A stretch of DNA of 32,244 bases, taken from positions 27,136-59,379 of the forward strand of contig JAHBMJ010005932.1 in NCBI GenBank assembly GCA_018398765.1. Reading direction: 5' to 3'. The position numbers and the translations under genes were made by a program. Origin of the DNA: Chromera velia (Eukaryota > Sar > Chromeraceae). This document shows positions 20,193 to 32,233 of this stretch, in pieces (positions within the stretch are counted from its first letter, which is position 1; the number at the start of each line of letters is the position of its first letter). Under the pieces are notes generated by a model, which had not been told where the DNA came from, made no database searches, and was given only the letters and a program-made list of their open reading frames with translations.

Positions 20193-23107
20193 ATGAAGAA
20201 AAGAAGGGAGAAGAAGAAACATATAGTCTGTCTGTCTGTCTGTCTTATACAGTAACACACACATACATGCACTCACACACATACACACACACACATACAC
20301 ACACACACACACGCACACGCATTCTTTCCATCTGGGCGGGGGGGCAAAAGAAGAGATCCAACAAGAAGAGAGGGGCTGGAAATCCATTGTTAGTGTTGTC
20401 TTCGTCAAAGGAAAACGATAAAGGGAACCCCAGAAGAAGAAAAGAAAAGAGAAAGGGAACCCCAGAAAAAAGGAAAAAAGAAAATGCTACTGCTGCTGGC
20501 GGTTGGGGGCCGCTGCTGCTGCTGCCTCGTAAACGAAAGGAGAAGAAAAGAAACGAACACGTCCAGATGGAAAGATTGTGGAAGTGCAAAGGCGTAAGCC
20601 TGCACTGGGCAAGGAAGGGCCGCAGGGTACGCTTAAGGCCTGGAGCTCTGGTACCCTTCCACTGAGAGAGCGCGCCAAAAGAAGAAAGAAAGAAACAGAA
20701 CAGAAGAGAATGAAGAAGGAGAAAAAGGGAAAGAAAAGACGATATAGTATGTCTGTCTGTCTTTTGTCTTTGTTCTTTCTTTCTTTTTGTCTGTTGTGTT
20801 CACGAAGAAAAGGAGGGAGAAGAAGGAGAAACATATAGTCTGTCTGCCTCTCTTTCTGTCTGTCTGTCTGTCTGATATAGTCTGTCTGTCTGTCTGTCTG
20901 TCATATAGTCTGTCTGTCTGTCTGTCTGTTCTTTCTTCCCTTTGTCTGTTGTGTTCATGAAGAAAAGAAGGGAGAAGAAGAAACATATAGTCTGTCTGTC
21001 TGTCTGTCTGCCTCTCTTTCTGTCTGTCTGTCTGTCTGCCTCTCTTTCTGTCTGTCTGGGGAAGGTGCTTTGTTTGGGTTTGTGGGGCCCCACATCGATA
21101 TGTCATCATCTTGAAGTGAAATGAATTGATTTGAGTTATCAGATTGGCCTGCAGCCTGTGAACGTTTGCTTCGACGCTTTCCTTCCGTCTTGATGTCTTC
21201 ATTTCATATGCAAACTTCTCTGTCGATCTCTCTTTCAGTGAGCAAAAGGGAAACGATGTGCGATCAAGATATCTGACAATAATTTTGCTCTTCCTTCAGT
21301 CAGCACTCCAAAAGCGTGATGAAGAAAGAGGAAAAGGCAACAAGAAAGAGAGACACCCATAGTATTTTGGCCAGATGTGCTTGTCTCTCTCATTCTGTCG
21401 CATGAATGATATGGATGACTGGCATGATCATGCAGGTACGGGTACGTGAAGCGTGAGGAGTCTTTCGAGCTGTTCATTTACGGGAGAGGCCTGGACGCTC
21501 TCGACAAGGAGGAGTATCGTCAGGCTGTGTCCTCCCTGCACTTCCTCTACGTTCCTGCCAGGTGGGTCGGTAGAGGGCGTAGCTCAGAATGAGGGAGTGA
21601 GGGAGCAGCGGGAAAGCGTTCAGTGCCCTCTTGTCTCCCCCCAAAACGCGACTGTGTCACAGAGTTTCGGTGTCGTGGGATGCGGCAAGATGGTGATAAT
21701 CCAAGCCTCTTTCCTTTTGTTTCCTTTCATATCTGACTGTTCCTGTGGATTCTCTCTTGAAGCTGAACGAGCCAATGCTCTCTGTGCTCTGAGGGGATCC
21801 CCTCTTTCCTTCCTTCCTTCCTTCCTGTATGGCGGTGGTATGATGGTGAGTGAGCAAGCTCATGCGGCCAGCCACTAGTCTTCCACCGAGGCAGGCGGCT
21901 CGAGCGGTTTCCTCATTGTTTGAAGCACACAGTGATCAACGACGGTGACTGACTATTGTCTGGCAAGATGAAGAAAAGAGAATCTGCAAAAGTACGCTTT
22001 CTTGCTCCCTCCCTTCCCCCCTTCCCTCCTTTTTTGCCTCCTGCGCCTTCCTTCCTTCCTGAAATTCGTTTTCTCTTCCTGGATGGATGCAGCCACATCG
22101 GGCGGGCTGTGAAACGGCTGTCTGCTTTTGTGAGTCTGTCTGCGTTGACTCTCTCAAAAAATCTTTTGGAGACTCCAGAGGATCTCCGCCCCCTTACCGT
22201 GCTGCCCTCCCTGAGGAGGCTGATTGTTCTCCACAACGGCCTCGTCAGTAGACAGTGGTCCCTCCTGCAGGGAGGCACACCTCCCAAAGTGTCCAGCATA
22301 GACGGTTTAGAATCTTCCGTGCTCCCGGGGGGAGGGGCCCCGGGGGCGAGTCAGCTGCATCGACAGCGAGAGAGTGGGCGTGCCCATCTTCTCTTGTCTG
22401 TGTCTTCAGTGCTCCCCCAGCTCCACTTCTTCAACGGGTCCCCTATAGGACTAGATCTAAGACAGCAGGCAGCCGGACTCACCGAGGCCCTTTCGGGACT
22501 CTCATCGCTCCCCCCCCCTTTGCGCTCCGAGGACCCGTCTCCTTTGTCACTCGTGCCTGTTGGGGATGCTGGTGTTGGTGGACAGAGAGACAGAACAGAT
22601 TTGTTCAAAGAAAAGGATGGGTTGAAGGAGAGAGAACAGAAGAGGCGGAAGGGAAGAAGAGGGGAGGAGGGAGACACAGCTTTGAAGGAAGGGGCGCCCT
22701 GCAGATTGCCAGTGCATTTGTGCAGAGAGGCAGGGGACGACAGTGTGGGTTTGGCAGAGTCTGTAGAGCGCGCGGTCTCGTCAAAAATCGTGCTGCTTGC
22801 AGCGGCAGCAGTGGCTGCTGCAAAACCCCACTCGTCGTCTTCGTCTGGAACGACTCGCGAAAGAGAGCGACAGAGAAAGGCCGCGGCAGAACTCGCGTTC
22901 GAGCGCCAGTCTGCTGCCCGTGCCTCTGATCTTGCTTGCGCCCTCCTTGCTGACGCTGCACGTTGTGCTTCGCGTCGTTCAAGGGTTGAAGCGGCGTTCC
23001 GTTCATGTGTTCGTCGGCTTGTACGAGAAGCGTTCTGGGAAGCAGAAACTGGGCGTCCTTGGCCTGTAGGTGGGGGCGAAACTTCATGCATTGGTGAGAT
23101 CTTATGA
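18106..23107 (+). CDS. LRRC49/TPGS4-like leucine-rich-repeat protein (tubulin polyglutamylase complex subunit)
   Basis: Four exons join in frame: 18106-18897, 19297-20129, 21436-21561 and 22093-23107, giving 921 residues. An in-frame TAA just upstream of 18106 supports this start. Exons 1 and 2 encode SDS22-style LRRs (LRVLDVGGNRLEQLEGLEGL, LRILRLTGNRLRRLEHL, LSRLFLENNRI) and a cap (LPRLSFLDG). A long Ser/Pro-rich linker and EIRSQWDAAAVARK follow. Then comes YGYVKREESFELFIYGRGLDALDKEE, followed by LPSLRRLIVLHNG and LPQLHFFNGSPIG. That order and the Leu-Phe-Gly-Gly-Leu-Asp-Leu-Asp pattern match what I know of LRRC49, a subunit that anchors tubulin polyglutamylase at centrioles and cilia. The C-terminus is a long Ala/Arg/Glu-rich extension. 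A GTGAGA at 23093 could be a donor to further exons. Introns begin GTCGGT, GTCCGT and GTGGGT. Another LRR protein of cilia is possible. Confidence 0.72.
18898..18923 (+). repeat. Tandem GTCG/GTCA units at a 5' splice site
   Basis: The exon ending at 18897 is followed by four GTCG units and then GTCAGTCAGT. Any of these could serve as a donor, four bases apart, but only the first keeps the frame with the exon at 19297. Confidence 0.7.
20130..21435 (+). repeat. Repeat-filled intron of the LRRC49-like gene
   Basis: This 1.3 kb intron holds (TCTG)n tracts (about 20155-20190, 20830-20935, 20990-21058) and an (AC)n tract (about 20255-20320). Three copies of a block of about 38 bases containing GAAGAAAAG...AACATATAGTCTG lie at about 20192-20230, 20801-20842 and 20956-20994. 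The last two sit in a duplication with a period of about 155 bases. A GGGAACCCCAGAA word is repeated at about 20424 and 20455. Confidence 0.85.
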
Positions 23108-24384
23108 CTCGTGTGTTACATATATATCTAGGTACATAGACAGCTTTTCAAACTTGAATCAAGTTCAGTGAGTTCAGGTACATCTTCATTGTAGAATTTG
23201 TATTAGACAGAAAATTGAACATTGTGTATTTAAAAAACGAAAGTCATTGTCTACACGAACTAAAACGAAAGCAATAAATTAATGTTGAAAACTTTATGAT
23301 CAATTGATCATTTAAATTCTTAATCTCTGTTTCAGTAATAGTTTGATTTGTTTTTATTTGAAGTTAGAGGAAACTTAAGATGAAATACTACTACCTGCAA
23401 GAACCGAGAAATTTAAAGGAATTTGATTTTTTTTTTAAAAAAACTTACACAAGAATCAGAAGCAATTTGAAGAAAAACAAAGGAATTTAGAAAAGGTAAG
23501 AAAAAGATAGAAAAAGAACCTATGGGAATTTGGAAGAAGTAGGAAGAAGCTTTAAGAAGGTAGCAGACGGTAGCAGAAGCCTGCCAGAAGGACATAATTT
23601 ATGGGAGAAACTGTAAGAATATCTTTTTTTCAACTTCTTTTAAACATACTTTTGAGGATCATATCTTGTGAACCGTCGTAGGATGATAGAATAAACTGTG
23701 CCGAGAACGTAAAAATTAAGATCTGTTTCAAGATAGACTGATATATTTTTTTTTTTGGTCTGTTAGTACGGATATGGACTGCAGTGTCATGTAGGAACCG
23801 GGCCGCCGGCCCGGCGCCGGGGATCGGGGATAATTGTTGCGCGTGCGTCAGATATTTAAAAATTCAAAGCAAGTGTGCATGGTTTAGACCGTTCGCACGG
23901 AGTCCGCATTAGAAGAAGGCCCCGGAAAGTTCAGCAGCACACGTGCGCACTTAATTCTCGCAAAAAAAGTCTCACAACACAGCAGGGTGTCTGTTTCGAG
24001 ATCGAGCACATGACGTTTCAGGAACTTCGAACCCACCATGAAACCGCCTGTCGCAGACTGTGATCGTCCTGAACTGAACGTTTCGTATAGAGTACTGTCT
24101 GATCAGTGACAATCAAAGAGTTTTGCCGTGAAAAAGACAGTCTAGAATTGCGAAGGAAACTGAATGACCCTCCACGAAGCATTTCGATCTTGCTTGCCTA
24201 GAATCAATTTCATCTGACAGAAAGTGGAGGGAAAAGTCTAGTCCTGTGCAGCCGAACACTAGAAGAACCCAATCAGAAAATGATTTCAGAAGCGGAAGTT
24301 TCCCCCAGCGTTTCTTTTCCGCCAACCCCATTCGCTTCATGCGAGGTGAGGGAGAGAGCTTGTGCCTGTGGCCTCTGCCTCATT
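23108..24384. other. Intergenic region: AT-rich island with a GC hairpin near its end
   Basis: 23110-23770 is AT-rich, with T and A homopolymers and no coding signal. At 23798-23814 the arms CCGGGCC and GGCCCGG flank a three-base loop, followed by more GC. 23830-24384 is of mixed composition and is probably the promoter and 5' UTR of the next gene. The open frame at 23875-24063 has no recognisable features. Confidence 0.65.
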
Positions 24385-25308
24385 ATGGATGACCCAGAAG
24401 AACCTGTGAAGCCCGTGCGGGTTGCAGCGAATCAAGAAGAGGCAATCGATTGTCCTGCCCGTCCTCCTGTTTTCTCCCTTGTCACCCAAGACAAGTTTTT
24501 TCTGGGTACCGTCCAGAAGTCTCGATTGATGCGAAATCGCGAGAGACGAGTCAAGGCCGAAAACGATCTTGCAGCAGCTGAAAGGCTCCGACGCATGGAT
24601 AGAATGAGGGCGCAGCTTCCTTTCCTGTTAGATCTTCAGGCCATTGGAGGCGGTCCTCGGAACCGGGGACAGAGGGAGGGAGGCAATCAAACAGGAGAAA
24701 CAGAAGGACAGCATGGAGGGCTGGGAAGTACTCTCCAAGTCCCGTCTCCCAACGACTTTGGGCCTTTGCCTGTGTCCCCTCCCCCACACTTCCCACTGAA
24801 CGAAAACGGGGGAGATCAAACGGCTTCCACTGTGGCTTCTTCCGCCGGCTACGGTAAGCGTCTCAAGTGGCTCCACGAACCTATGGCCTTTCGCAGTCTC
24901 TTTTACTCTCACCCTCATCCGTCGTGATCTTGAGAGGGGTTCTTTGTCTCCTTTTCTTTCTTTTATTTTCTTAGCCTCGCTTCTCCTGTTTCGCTTTGAC
25001 TCGACAGGAGAATCTCTCTTTTTCTCCTTCACTTTTGTTGTTTGCTCACGCCGCCTGAGAGAATGAAGGATTCATTCACTCCTGCCTGCCTTCCTTCCTC
25101 CCTCCAAGGGTCTCTCTATTCCTTCCAGTCCGGGGCGCCAGAGCGTCATCGTGTGTGTCCCCCGTCTCGCATCATTCTCTCTCGCTCTCTCTCTGGGTCA
25201 CTCACTGCAGGGATGGACGTCGACCTTGAGTCTTCCTTCATCAATTGTGGTTCATTCCGCTCTTCTTTTTGCTTCCCTGTATGTGCTTTCGTATTTGCAG
25301 GTTCCTAA
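24385..25308 (+). CDS. Small two-exon protein of unknown function, about 159 residues
   Basis: Exon 1 runs 24385-24853, and its frame also allows an earlier Met at 24280. The donor GTAAGC leaves one base, which joins GT at 25301 to give a terminal Gly-Ser and a TAA at 25306-25308. An alternative acceptor at 25211 is in the same frame and would add 30 residues. The N-terminal half has VFSLVTQDKFFLGTVQKSRLMRNRERRVKAENDLAAAERLRRMDRMRAQ, a charged, probably helical or coiled-coil segment. The second half is Gly/Pro/Ser-rich and probably disordered. I do not recognise the family. Confidence 0.55.
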
Positions 25309-26668
25309 ACTGTCCGGCAATGAAGAACGGGTTCTGTGAAACGCGTGAAAGAAACGAGAGAGTGTGGTTCGTGAGTGATGCAAAAGGGCGACAGCTGCAC
25401 GGATGAATCAACAGGAGGAGATCGAAGGAGAAAGTGGTTCGTTCGAAGATCTTGGTGACCAGATGTGCATTTTCGTAGAATGCGCATACGAAATGGAGAT
25501 TGAAAGATAGACGACAAAGGAAGAAAGAGAAAGAAGAAGCTCGGTGTGTGTGGTTGGGAAAGGGGATATACTGGCAGAAAGAAGAGCTGCATGTTGCTCA
25601 CAGGAAACGAGAGAAGAAAGAAATTCGGAGAGGCGGCAGTCGCTCCCTCCATCCGTCGAAAGTTTGATGGTGACTGTTTCTCTTTCTACTTACTGTCTGT
25701 CTTCTTCCCCCCCCTCATCTGTCTGATCGACCGACCGACCTACCTTTGTTCCTTCCCTACATTAAACGTGGAAGCGAAATGTGAGCAGACAAGCGTCTTG
25801 CCTTTTGGGCACGTGCATGCGATTGTGTGCCTTGCTGTGCTCAATGTGAGTGAGTGCTTGTTTGGATGGATGGATGGATGCATTTACTCTTTTTGCGTCT
25901 GTTGTGGTACTGCGCTGTGCTGCGCTGTAGAAAAGAAGTGAAAAGACATACCTACACGTTCGCATGAATGGCGAACCTACTGCTTTCTCTCCTCTTCACC
26001 TCATGCGGGAAAAAAAACGCTGCTGCTGTTTTCCGATCCACGCACGCTGCTTCTTTTGTTGTCTTGATTTTTTTTTTTTCATTACCAGTTGATCGGTCGA
26101 TGTCTCAACCGGTGAAACGGGGGATGGATCAGACAAAAAGTAGTCGAAAGAAAGTGGTCGAAAGAAGATGTTTTACAAACAAGAATGAAGTAAAAACAAG
26201 CAAAAAGTCACACCACGCGGTCGGAAGTCTTCAATTCATTTCTTGTTGGATGAGTGACTGCATCCGTTCATACGTACTCCTGCTCCTTGTACGGAAAGAA
26301 AAAACAAATGTTGCAGTCACCCCCCTCCCTCCCTTTTCATTCGAAGTTCTGGTGCTTCTTCCACCCCCTTCCACCCTCCAGTATGCCTTTTCGTTCGTTC
26401 GTTCGTTATTTGCTCTTTCTGCTCTTTCTTTCTTGTGTTTTCCTAGCTGTCTGCTCGATCGGCAGATCGATGCAAGACAGCTGATCGGCAATTAGACTGC
26501 AGGATTGACTTGACTCTCTTGCAGAAGGAAAGCAGTGTTTTTTTTTGTTCTACTCTTCTGTTAAAGTTCTGTCCGTATTCTTTGTTTTTTTGTTGTCTTG
26601 TGGCTTCTTTCCCTTACCCGTCAGTCTGTTGGCTTCCAAACCCTCTCTCTCTCTCTCTCTCTCTTTCT

Positions 26669-26701
<33 letters not shown>

Positions 26702-29000
26702 GCCTTCCTTCTTTCCCCTTTCCCTTTGCTTCCTGGTTTGCCGGGCGATCCAGAAAACTGCTTTTGGTGCCTTTTCATCCCGGTGACTGCTGCATCCTCT
26801 TCGCGCCTTTTTTCTCCTTGTCTTGCTTTCTTCCTTCTCTGCTTCCTTTTTGTTTCTTTCTGTGTTTTTTTCTTCTTCTTTCTTTCTGTCTTTCTCTCTG
26901 TCCTTCTCCTTTCAACAGACTGCTATACGAGTGAACTGAACACAGGGAGAATGCAAGGGCACATTCGATCAAAAGCAAGCCGACATGACATGAAATGAAA
27001 TGGAGGAGAAAGGGTGAATGCAGAGGAGAGCCCTAGCTGACGTACAGGTCTCGACCTAAATCGACTTGGTGCATCATCCTGCCTGAATATTCCTTCCTTC
27101 CTTCCTTCCTTTCGATCCATTCGATCGATCTGAAGAGGGAATCCATCCGCCTTCCTGTGGGCGACTGTAGACGAAGAAAGGAGACGTGTCTGGTCTCGTT
27201 TTTTTTTTCTTTTCTTTCCTCCTCCTTTTTTCTTCTTTTCTCTGCCTGCATCGGATAGACGCTCAACTGAATCCGAGCTCCACGTGTCTTTCGTGTGTGT
27301 GTGCATGCGTGCGTGGTTGTTGATCAGTTTGCGTTTGTTGTTTGAAAGGAGCGCGAAAGGCAATACGGATTCTGGTTGGAAGGTAAAGTGGAAGCTGGTG
27401 GCGGACGAAAACAAGGGACTGCGTGTTTGCTTGACAGAGAGAGGGAGAGGAACGGACCGATAAAATGATGGAGAGGGGAGGTGGGACTTGGTACATAAGG
27501 CAAGTCCCGACAGACAACAGCCGTGGGCTGAGGGTCCGCAAGAAAGAAAGAATGAACACGCACACGAATGAATGGATGAAGGAAGGAATGAATGGATGAA
27601 TATTTTTTGCATTGCCTGCCGGTCGGCTCTGGATGGATGGAATCGTCTTGAAGGTTTTGGTTCTTAATCAATCTTCTTAATAAGCATAAAGGGAGGGGAG
27701 CCGACCCATGCACCTAGAAAGAAAGATAGAGAATCTATTTGGGGCGTGTGTGCCCCAGGATTGTTGCCGCAAGCAGTCAGTGCGTTCCAAAAGAAAAGAA
27801 AGCAGCAAGAATGCTTCAGGAAGAGAACGGAGAATTCAGAAGCGCATGAAAGGAGCCTGCAGTACAAGGAGAAGGAATGTGCCCCTCAGGAATGTGAGCA
27901 ATCAAATCAGCAGAAAGGAAAAGGCGCTGGATAAAGCATCCTTCGGCCTCTTTATCTGTACTATCGTCCTGCAATTTTCCTTTTTTTTCTTTCACTGACT
28001 GGTGAACGATGATCTGTTTTGTGTTCCTCAAACAGCCTGTGTCCCTTCGCAGGCAGTTTAAAGAAAGCAAAGGAACCTCGCTTAACTCTATATCTGCCCA
28101 TGCAGTGGCAGCACGGGGGGTTCATCCCTCCTTATTCCATTCGTTCGTGGTGACAGGGAGACGTAATGGAATATTGTCTCTGGTGTTCTGACCTGTCTCC
28201 TCGTTTTTTCTGTCTGTGTGTCTTTCTTTGTGTATATCTGTTTGCTTGTGTATGCTGGAGTGGGTATGCATGTGTGCCGTGCTGACGGCTTTCACGGGCG
28301 TTTTACTTGAAAGAGGGGGGCGGCAAAGACGGAAAGATCTGTTCTTGGCTGACAGCGACTCAGGCAATCGAAAGGAAACACGAAAGATGGAGGGCAATCC
28401 TCAATGACACCTTCGATTGGTTTCTTTTCAGTCCGTCCGGCTTCCCCGGCCGTCAACCGGATTGATTGTTGATGCCACGCCCGCCTCCTTGATGCATGAA
28501 GGGGTGTGTCTGCTGATCTGAATGAATGACGGGGTGCATCAGTTGGGCGGGTCTCTTTCAACGTTCCGACGGCTCGTCGGTATGTTGGTCGGTTTTGATT
28601 TTGGAAAGAGGAAGAGAGAGGGGGGATGGAGGGAGGCAGGCGGAGATGGGAACATCTTTCTGGCTGTCCTTCGGTCCGGTCTTCTCCTCTTTTCTCTTTT
28701 CTTCTTTCCTCCTTTTCAATCAATGTTCATGCATGTCTTTGCTTCGTTCTTTCTTATATTCACGGTTTTTCCTTCAATTCTCTCTTTCTTTCCCTTCAGC
28801 CATCATGCATGCATCTGCACTTGTCGGGTGTGTCTACCTCCGCCTGCCTGTCCGTTCATCCGTAATTCTGTCTGCTGTCTGACTGAATCTGCCCATCCTC
28901 ATATCTGTGACTGAGTTAGAGAACACCCCAATCAATCAATCAACCCCGTTGAAGGAAAAGAAGGGTGAGGGAGGAGGCTAGGGCGGGTTCCCCGATCTCT
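25309..29000. other. Long gene-poor region, pyrimidine-rich on the + strand, part 1
   Basis: I see no supportable gene. The + strand is dominated by TTTC, TTCC, TCTC and CTTT tracts. Short tetranucleotide arrays include GATG (about 25865), TTCG (about 26392), TC (about 26644-26665), TTTC (about 26680-26700), TTCC (about 27090-27112) and GATG (about 27571). Open frames here are low-complexity translations of these tracts. A purine-rich stretch at about 27710-27950 also lacks a recognisable product. Confidence 0.6.
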
Positions 29001-30302
29001 CTGGTCAATGAAGACAGAGGGAGAGCGGGGATCGGTGAACAGAGGCGGGGTGAGGGGGGAAAGAGAAGAAAAAGAAGGAAAACACATTTCTTTCTTTCCG
29101 TTCACGTTTCATGGCGCTATTGAAGAAATTCAGGCGGAAAAGAACAGAAAAGACGTGGCCCTACGGTCTCTCCTCTACCCATGTATTCCTTCTTTCTCTG
29201 AGATCTTTTCTTAGCCATTTGTTCTTTCTTCAAGGTCTTTCTTTCTTCGTTTCCTAATTTCTTGTTTCCTTTCGTACTTTCTTTCTGCTTTTTTGTCTAC
29301 CTTCCTCTCTACCCTTGTGTGTCTGGCTGGCTGTATGCGTCTTTCCTTCCGCCTTGGTGCGAAGGTCTGCGTGTCAGCCCCTGAGCCTTCTTCGCGTCAC
29401 GTGCGGGAAGGCAGCATGGGTGTGTGGGTGCAGAGGCAAGGGTGTGGGTCTCGATCTGTCTTCTCTGTCTACGAACCTAGAAAGGCCTGCAGGTTTTGGG
29501 CCGAGCGTTCGCATGGGTCGTCGCCTGTGCTTCGCTCCACGAGGGGGAGCGGGAGCGGCAGGGAGGACCTATCAATGCGGTATTGATGGGTCCAGAGAAG
29601 GTCCAGAGAAGTATGGACTGACTAAAGCGTGCCATGGTATCATGTAAGGTTGGCATGCAAACAAAAAAGTGGGGGGTGCATGAGGGACGGTGAAAGAGAG
29701 AAAGATAGGGGGGGGAGGACTGATGCGGCTTGATTCGTCCGTCCTTCCGACCTCTTTTCTCGAACATGCAGCGTCTTTTGTCACCCTCTACCGGCTGCCT
29801 CTGCCGATGGATTGAATTGACCTCACAGACACGAACAAAACAAGAGCGAAGTATGGAATCTTCGTGTGAGAGCCGTTACACAACTTTCTCTGAGGCAAAC
29901 AAGAATCTTCCGGTTGGAAAATATCAGAAACAAAGCTTAAAAGCACACAGAAGAAAGAGACGATGACATAGAATGTGACCGACATGGTGGGTCCCTAATT
30001 CTTCTTTCAGGCACTCACTTTCCCTTTCACTTTCACTTTCCAGAAGGAAGAAGAGAATTTGGCCAGCGTCACCGAAAGGGTTTGTTTTTGATTTGACTGC
30101 TGCCCTTCGCTTGTTGCTTGCCTCTCTCTCCCTCTCTCTGGCTTTCCTTTACAATACTGATGAAGAGTACCCCGCCCGTTCGTTCGTTCGTTCCCCCCCT
30201 TCTCACTTACGTACCGACTCGACTACTGGTTGTCGGTGTCCCTCCCTCAAGAAAAACATGATTTGCCTAACGCTTTTGAGAAAAGGCATAGCGCTCTCTT
30301 TC

Positions 30303-30303
30303 T

Positions 30304-30335
<32 letters not shown>

Positions 30336-30339
30336 TCGT

Positions 30340-30370
<31 letters not shown>
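30303..30370. repeat. (TTTC)n microsatellite
   Basis: About 17 tetranucleotide units with a single C-to-G change in the middle. It is the longest uniform tetranucleotide array in the window. Confidence 0.97.
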
Positions 30371-31482
30371 CACCTTCTGTCCCTCTCCTTTTGTCCAACT
30401 TCTTCGTCCGCTTTATCTGCCGTCCGTCTGCTCAGACGGCAACCGACCGACCGTCACGACTCGATCGATGGATCGATGGATGGATGTGAAAGGGAAGGAA
30501 GGGGATGACCATCCATGCACAGCTAGGGGAGTAGGGGAGGGAGGGGATACCGGTCCAAGTTTGTGATCTTGTTTGTTGTCTCCGGTTCTGTCACCTCTCA
30601 CCCTCCACCTCCCTGAATTGAAGTCTGTCTTCCTCGTCTGCTGGCCAACCTACCTTCTTTGTACCTAATCTAGCTGACTGGCTGTTTCTTATTTTCATGT
30701 TCCTTTCTGTTGTGGTTGATTCTTGTCTTTTTCTTTTCTTTCGAGACCATCGAATCCTAAGCAAGGAAGCAAGGAAGGACCTTTTTGTGAGGGAGGGCGA
30801 CCTTGTCTGTCGTCTCCCGGTCTTTCTTTCAACATGTTTGTTTTGTCGTTCAAAGGAATTAGTTACCTGATGACATCCGAAAGTAGACGTCGAAAAAGCA
30901 GCGTACCTCTCTCTAAGTCCGATTGGTGCAGGCAACGAACAAAGGAAGGCGTGATTAGTTGCGCCCCTCCCTTTTCTCCCCCCTCTTATCCACCGCATCC
31001 TAGAAGGCGCGGAGGAGTCGGGCAATCAGACTGTTGGATGGATTCTCCTGGGGGGGGGGCGGCTCGGGACACACAGAACATGTGTGTGTGTGTGTGAGAG
31101 AGAGAGAGAGGACAGAGAAGGCGTATAGAGGTTATGATTCGGACGGTGCTCGATGCAACTTTCCTTCCAACATCGGCAGGCAGGGCAATGGAAGGAAGAA
31201 CGAGGTGGTTAAGTAGATGCATGGAAAGGGAACAGGGAAAATCATGACTGGATCGATGGCTGCATGTGTGGAGGTACATACAGGCCTTCCTTTTGTGTGC
31301 AGGCCGACTGAGACAGAAGAGATACGACCTAGCGAAACAAAGAAAGAACCAATAGAGAACCAAGGTGGTTACTGATGACGAGACGGGCTGGCTCTTTTTT
31401 TCGTCTTATCTGATAAACAGATAGTCGGGAAAGAGAGATCCGCGCTCTGTCTGGGTGGATTAGAGGAGACGAGAGAGACAAG

Positions 31483-31485
<3 letters not shown>

Positions 31486-31516
<31 letters not shown>
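31486..31516. repeat. (GA)n microsatellite
   Basis: A pure GA run of about 31 bases. The minus-strand Ser-Leu open frame across it is an artefact. Confidence 0.97.
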
Positions 31517-31517
<1 letters not shown>

Positions 31518-32210
31518 GCATGACAGGCAGGACGGCACTCCCTGTTGTGCGTTTTCCTTTCCCCCATTCGAATGGCAAAAAGTCGGCATCGCCCTTTACT
31601 CAGCCCATTTAGCTGGGTGCTTTCCGTACCTCAACCCCCCTGTGTGCTTCGGCTTTGATCTCTCAATCGATCTCTTCTTCTTTCCCTGATTGTGTCTGGA
31701 TGGATTGATTGATTGATTGATGAGGGGGGAGAGAGAGCGGGTGAAGCGGAGGTTTACGGGGAGGCTGGAGGCAAAGGAGGGAAAGCAATTTGGGTGATAA
31801 CCGACGAAAACGAATGACTTCAAAAGTGAGAAAGGAAAGGCGAAGACAAAGCCGTACGTTGGAGCGTTGCTCCAGTTCTATCATCTTCTCACCCTGCAAA
31901 AGGGTTTTTTTTGCAAAGATGGTTTTGCGTGAAATGGTTCTTCTCGACCCTTTTGTTCCTGCAGACTGACTCTTTTCTCTTTTGTTCACTTTCTTTCTTC
32001 TCTCCCCAGTTTGTTGTTGATGAAGTACACCGACGTATGCATTGATGCACTTCTTCCGTGGCGGTCGTTTCTCGTCCTGCCAAGTAAATACAAACAAAGT
32101 CATTTGATTGTTTCGATCCGTGTTTGTTTGATGCGTCAACGTTTTAAGCTCGCATGCTGGGGTGTTTACTTCTTCATGAGCACGTGGGTTTGGGGGCTCG
32201 TACAAAATAC

Positions 32211-32233
32211 CTTATGCAACGGCGTTGCATAAG
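32211..32233. repeat. Perfect inverted repeat, 10-base arms and 3-base loop
   Basis: CTTATGCAAC and GTTGCATAAG flank GGC. The core GTTGCAT also occurs in the 9381-9470 cluster. The role is unknown; it could be a protein-binding palindrome or a hairpin. Confidence 0.7.

Noticed and set aside
20140-21060. Regularly spaced TCTG arrays suggesting a CRISPR-like array
   Set aside because: They are simple-sequence DNA within a eukaryotic intron, with no constant spacer length and no unique spacers.
22351-23091. 246-codon minus-strand open frame
   Set aside because: It is the antisense shadow of exon 4 of the LRRC49-like gene; its Ala/Ser/Pro content follows from the other strand.
26510-26998. 162-codon plus-strand open frame with hydrophobic Phe/Leu/Ser runs
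   Set aside because: It is the translation of CT-rich tracts. The apparent membrane segments come from TTTC and CTCT repeats.
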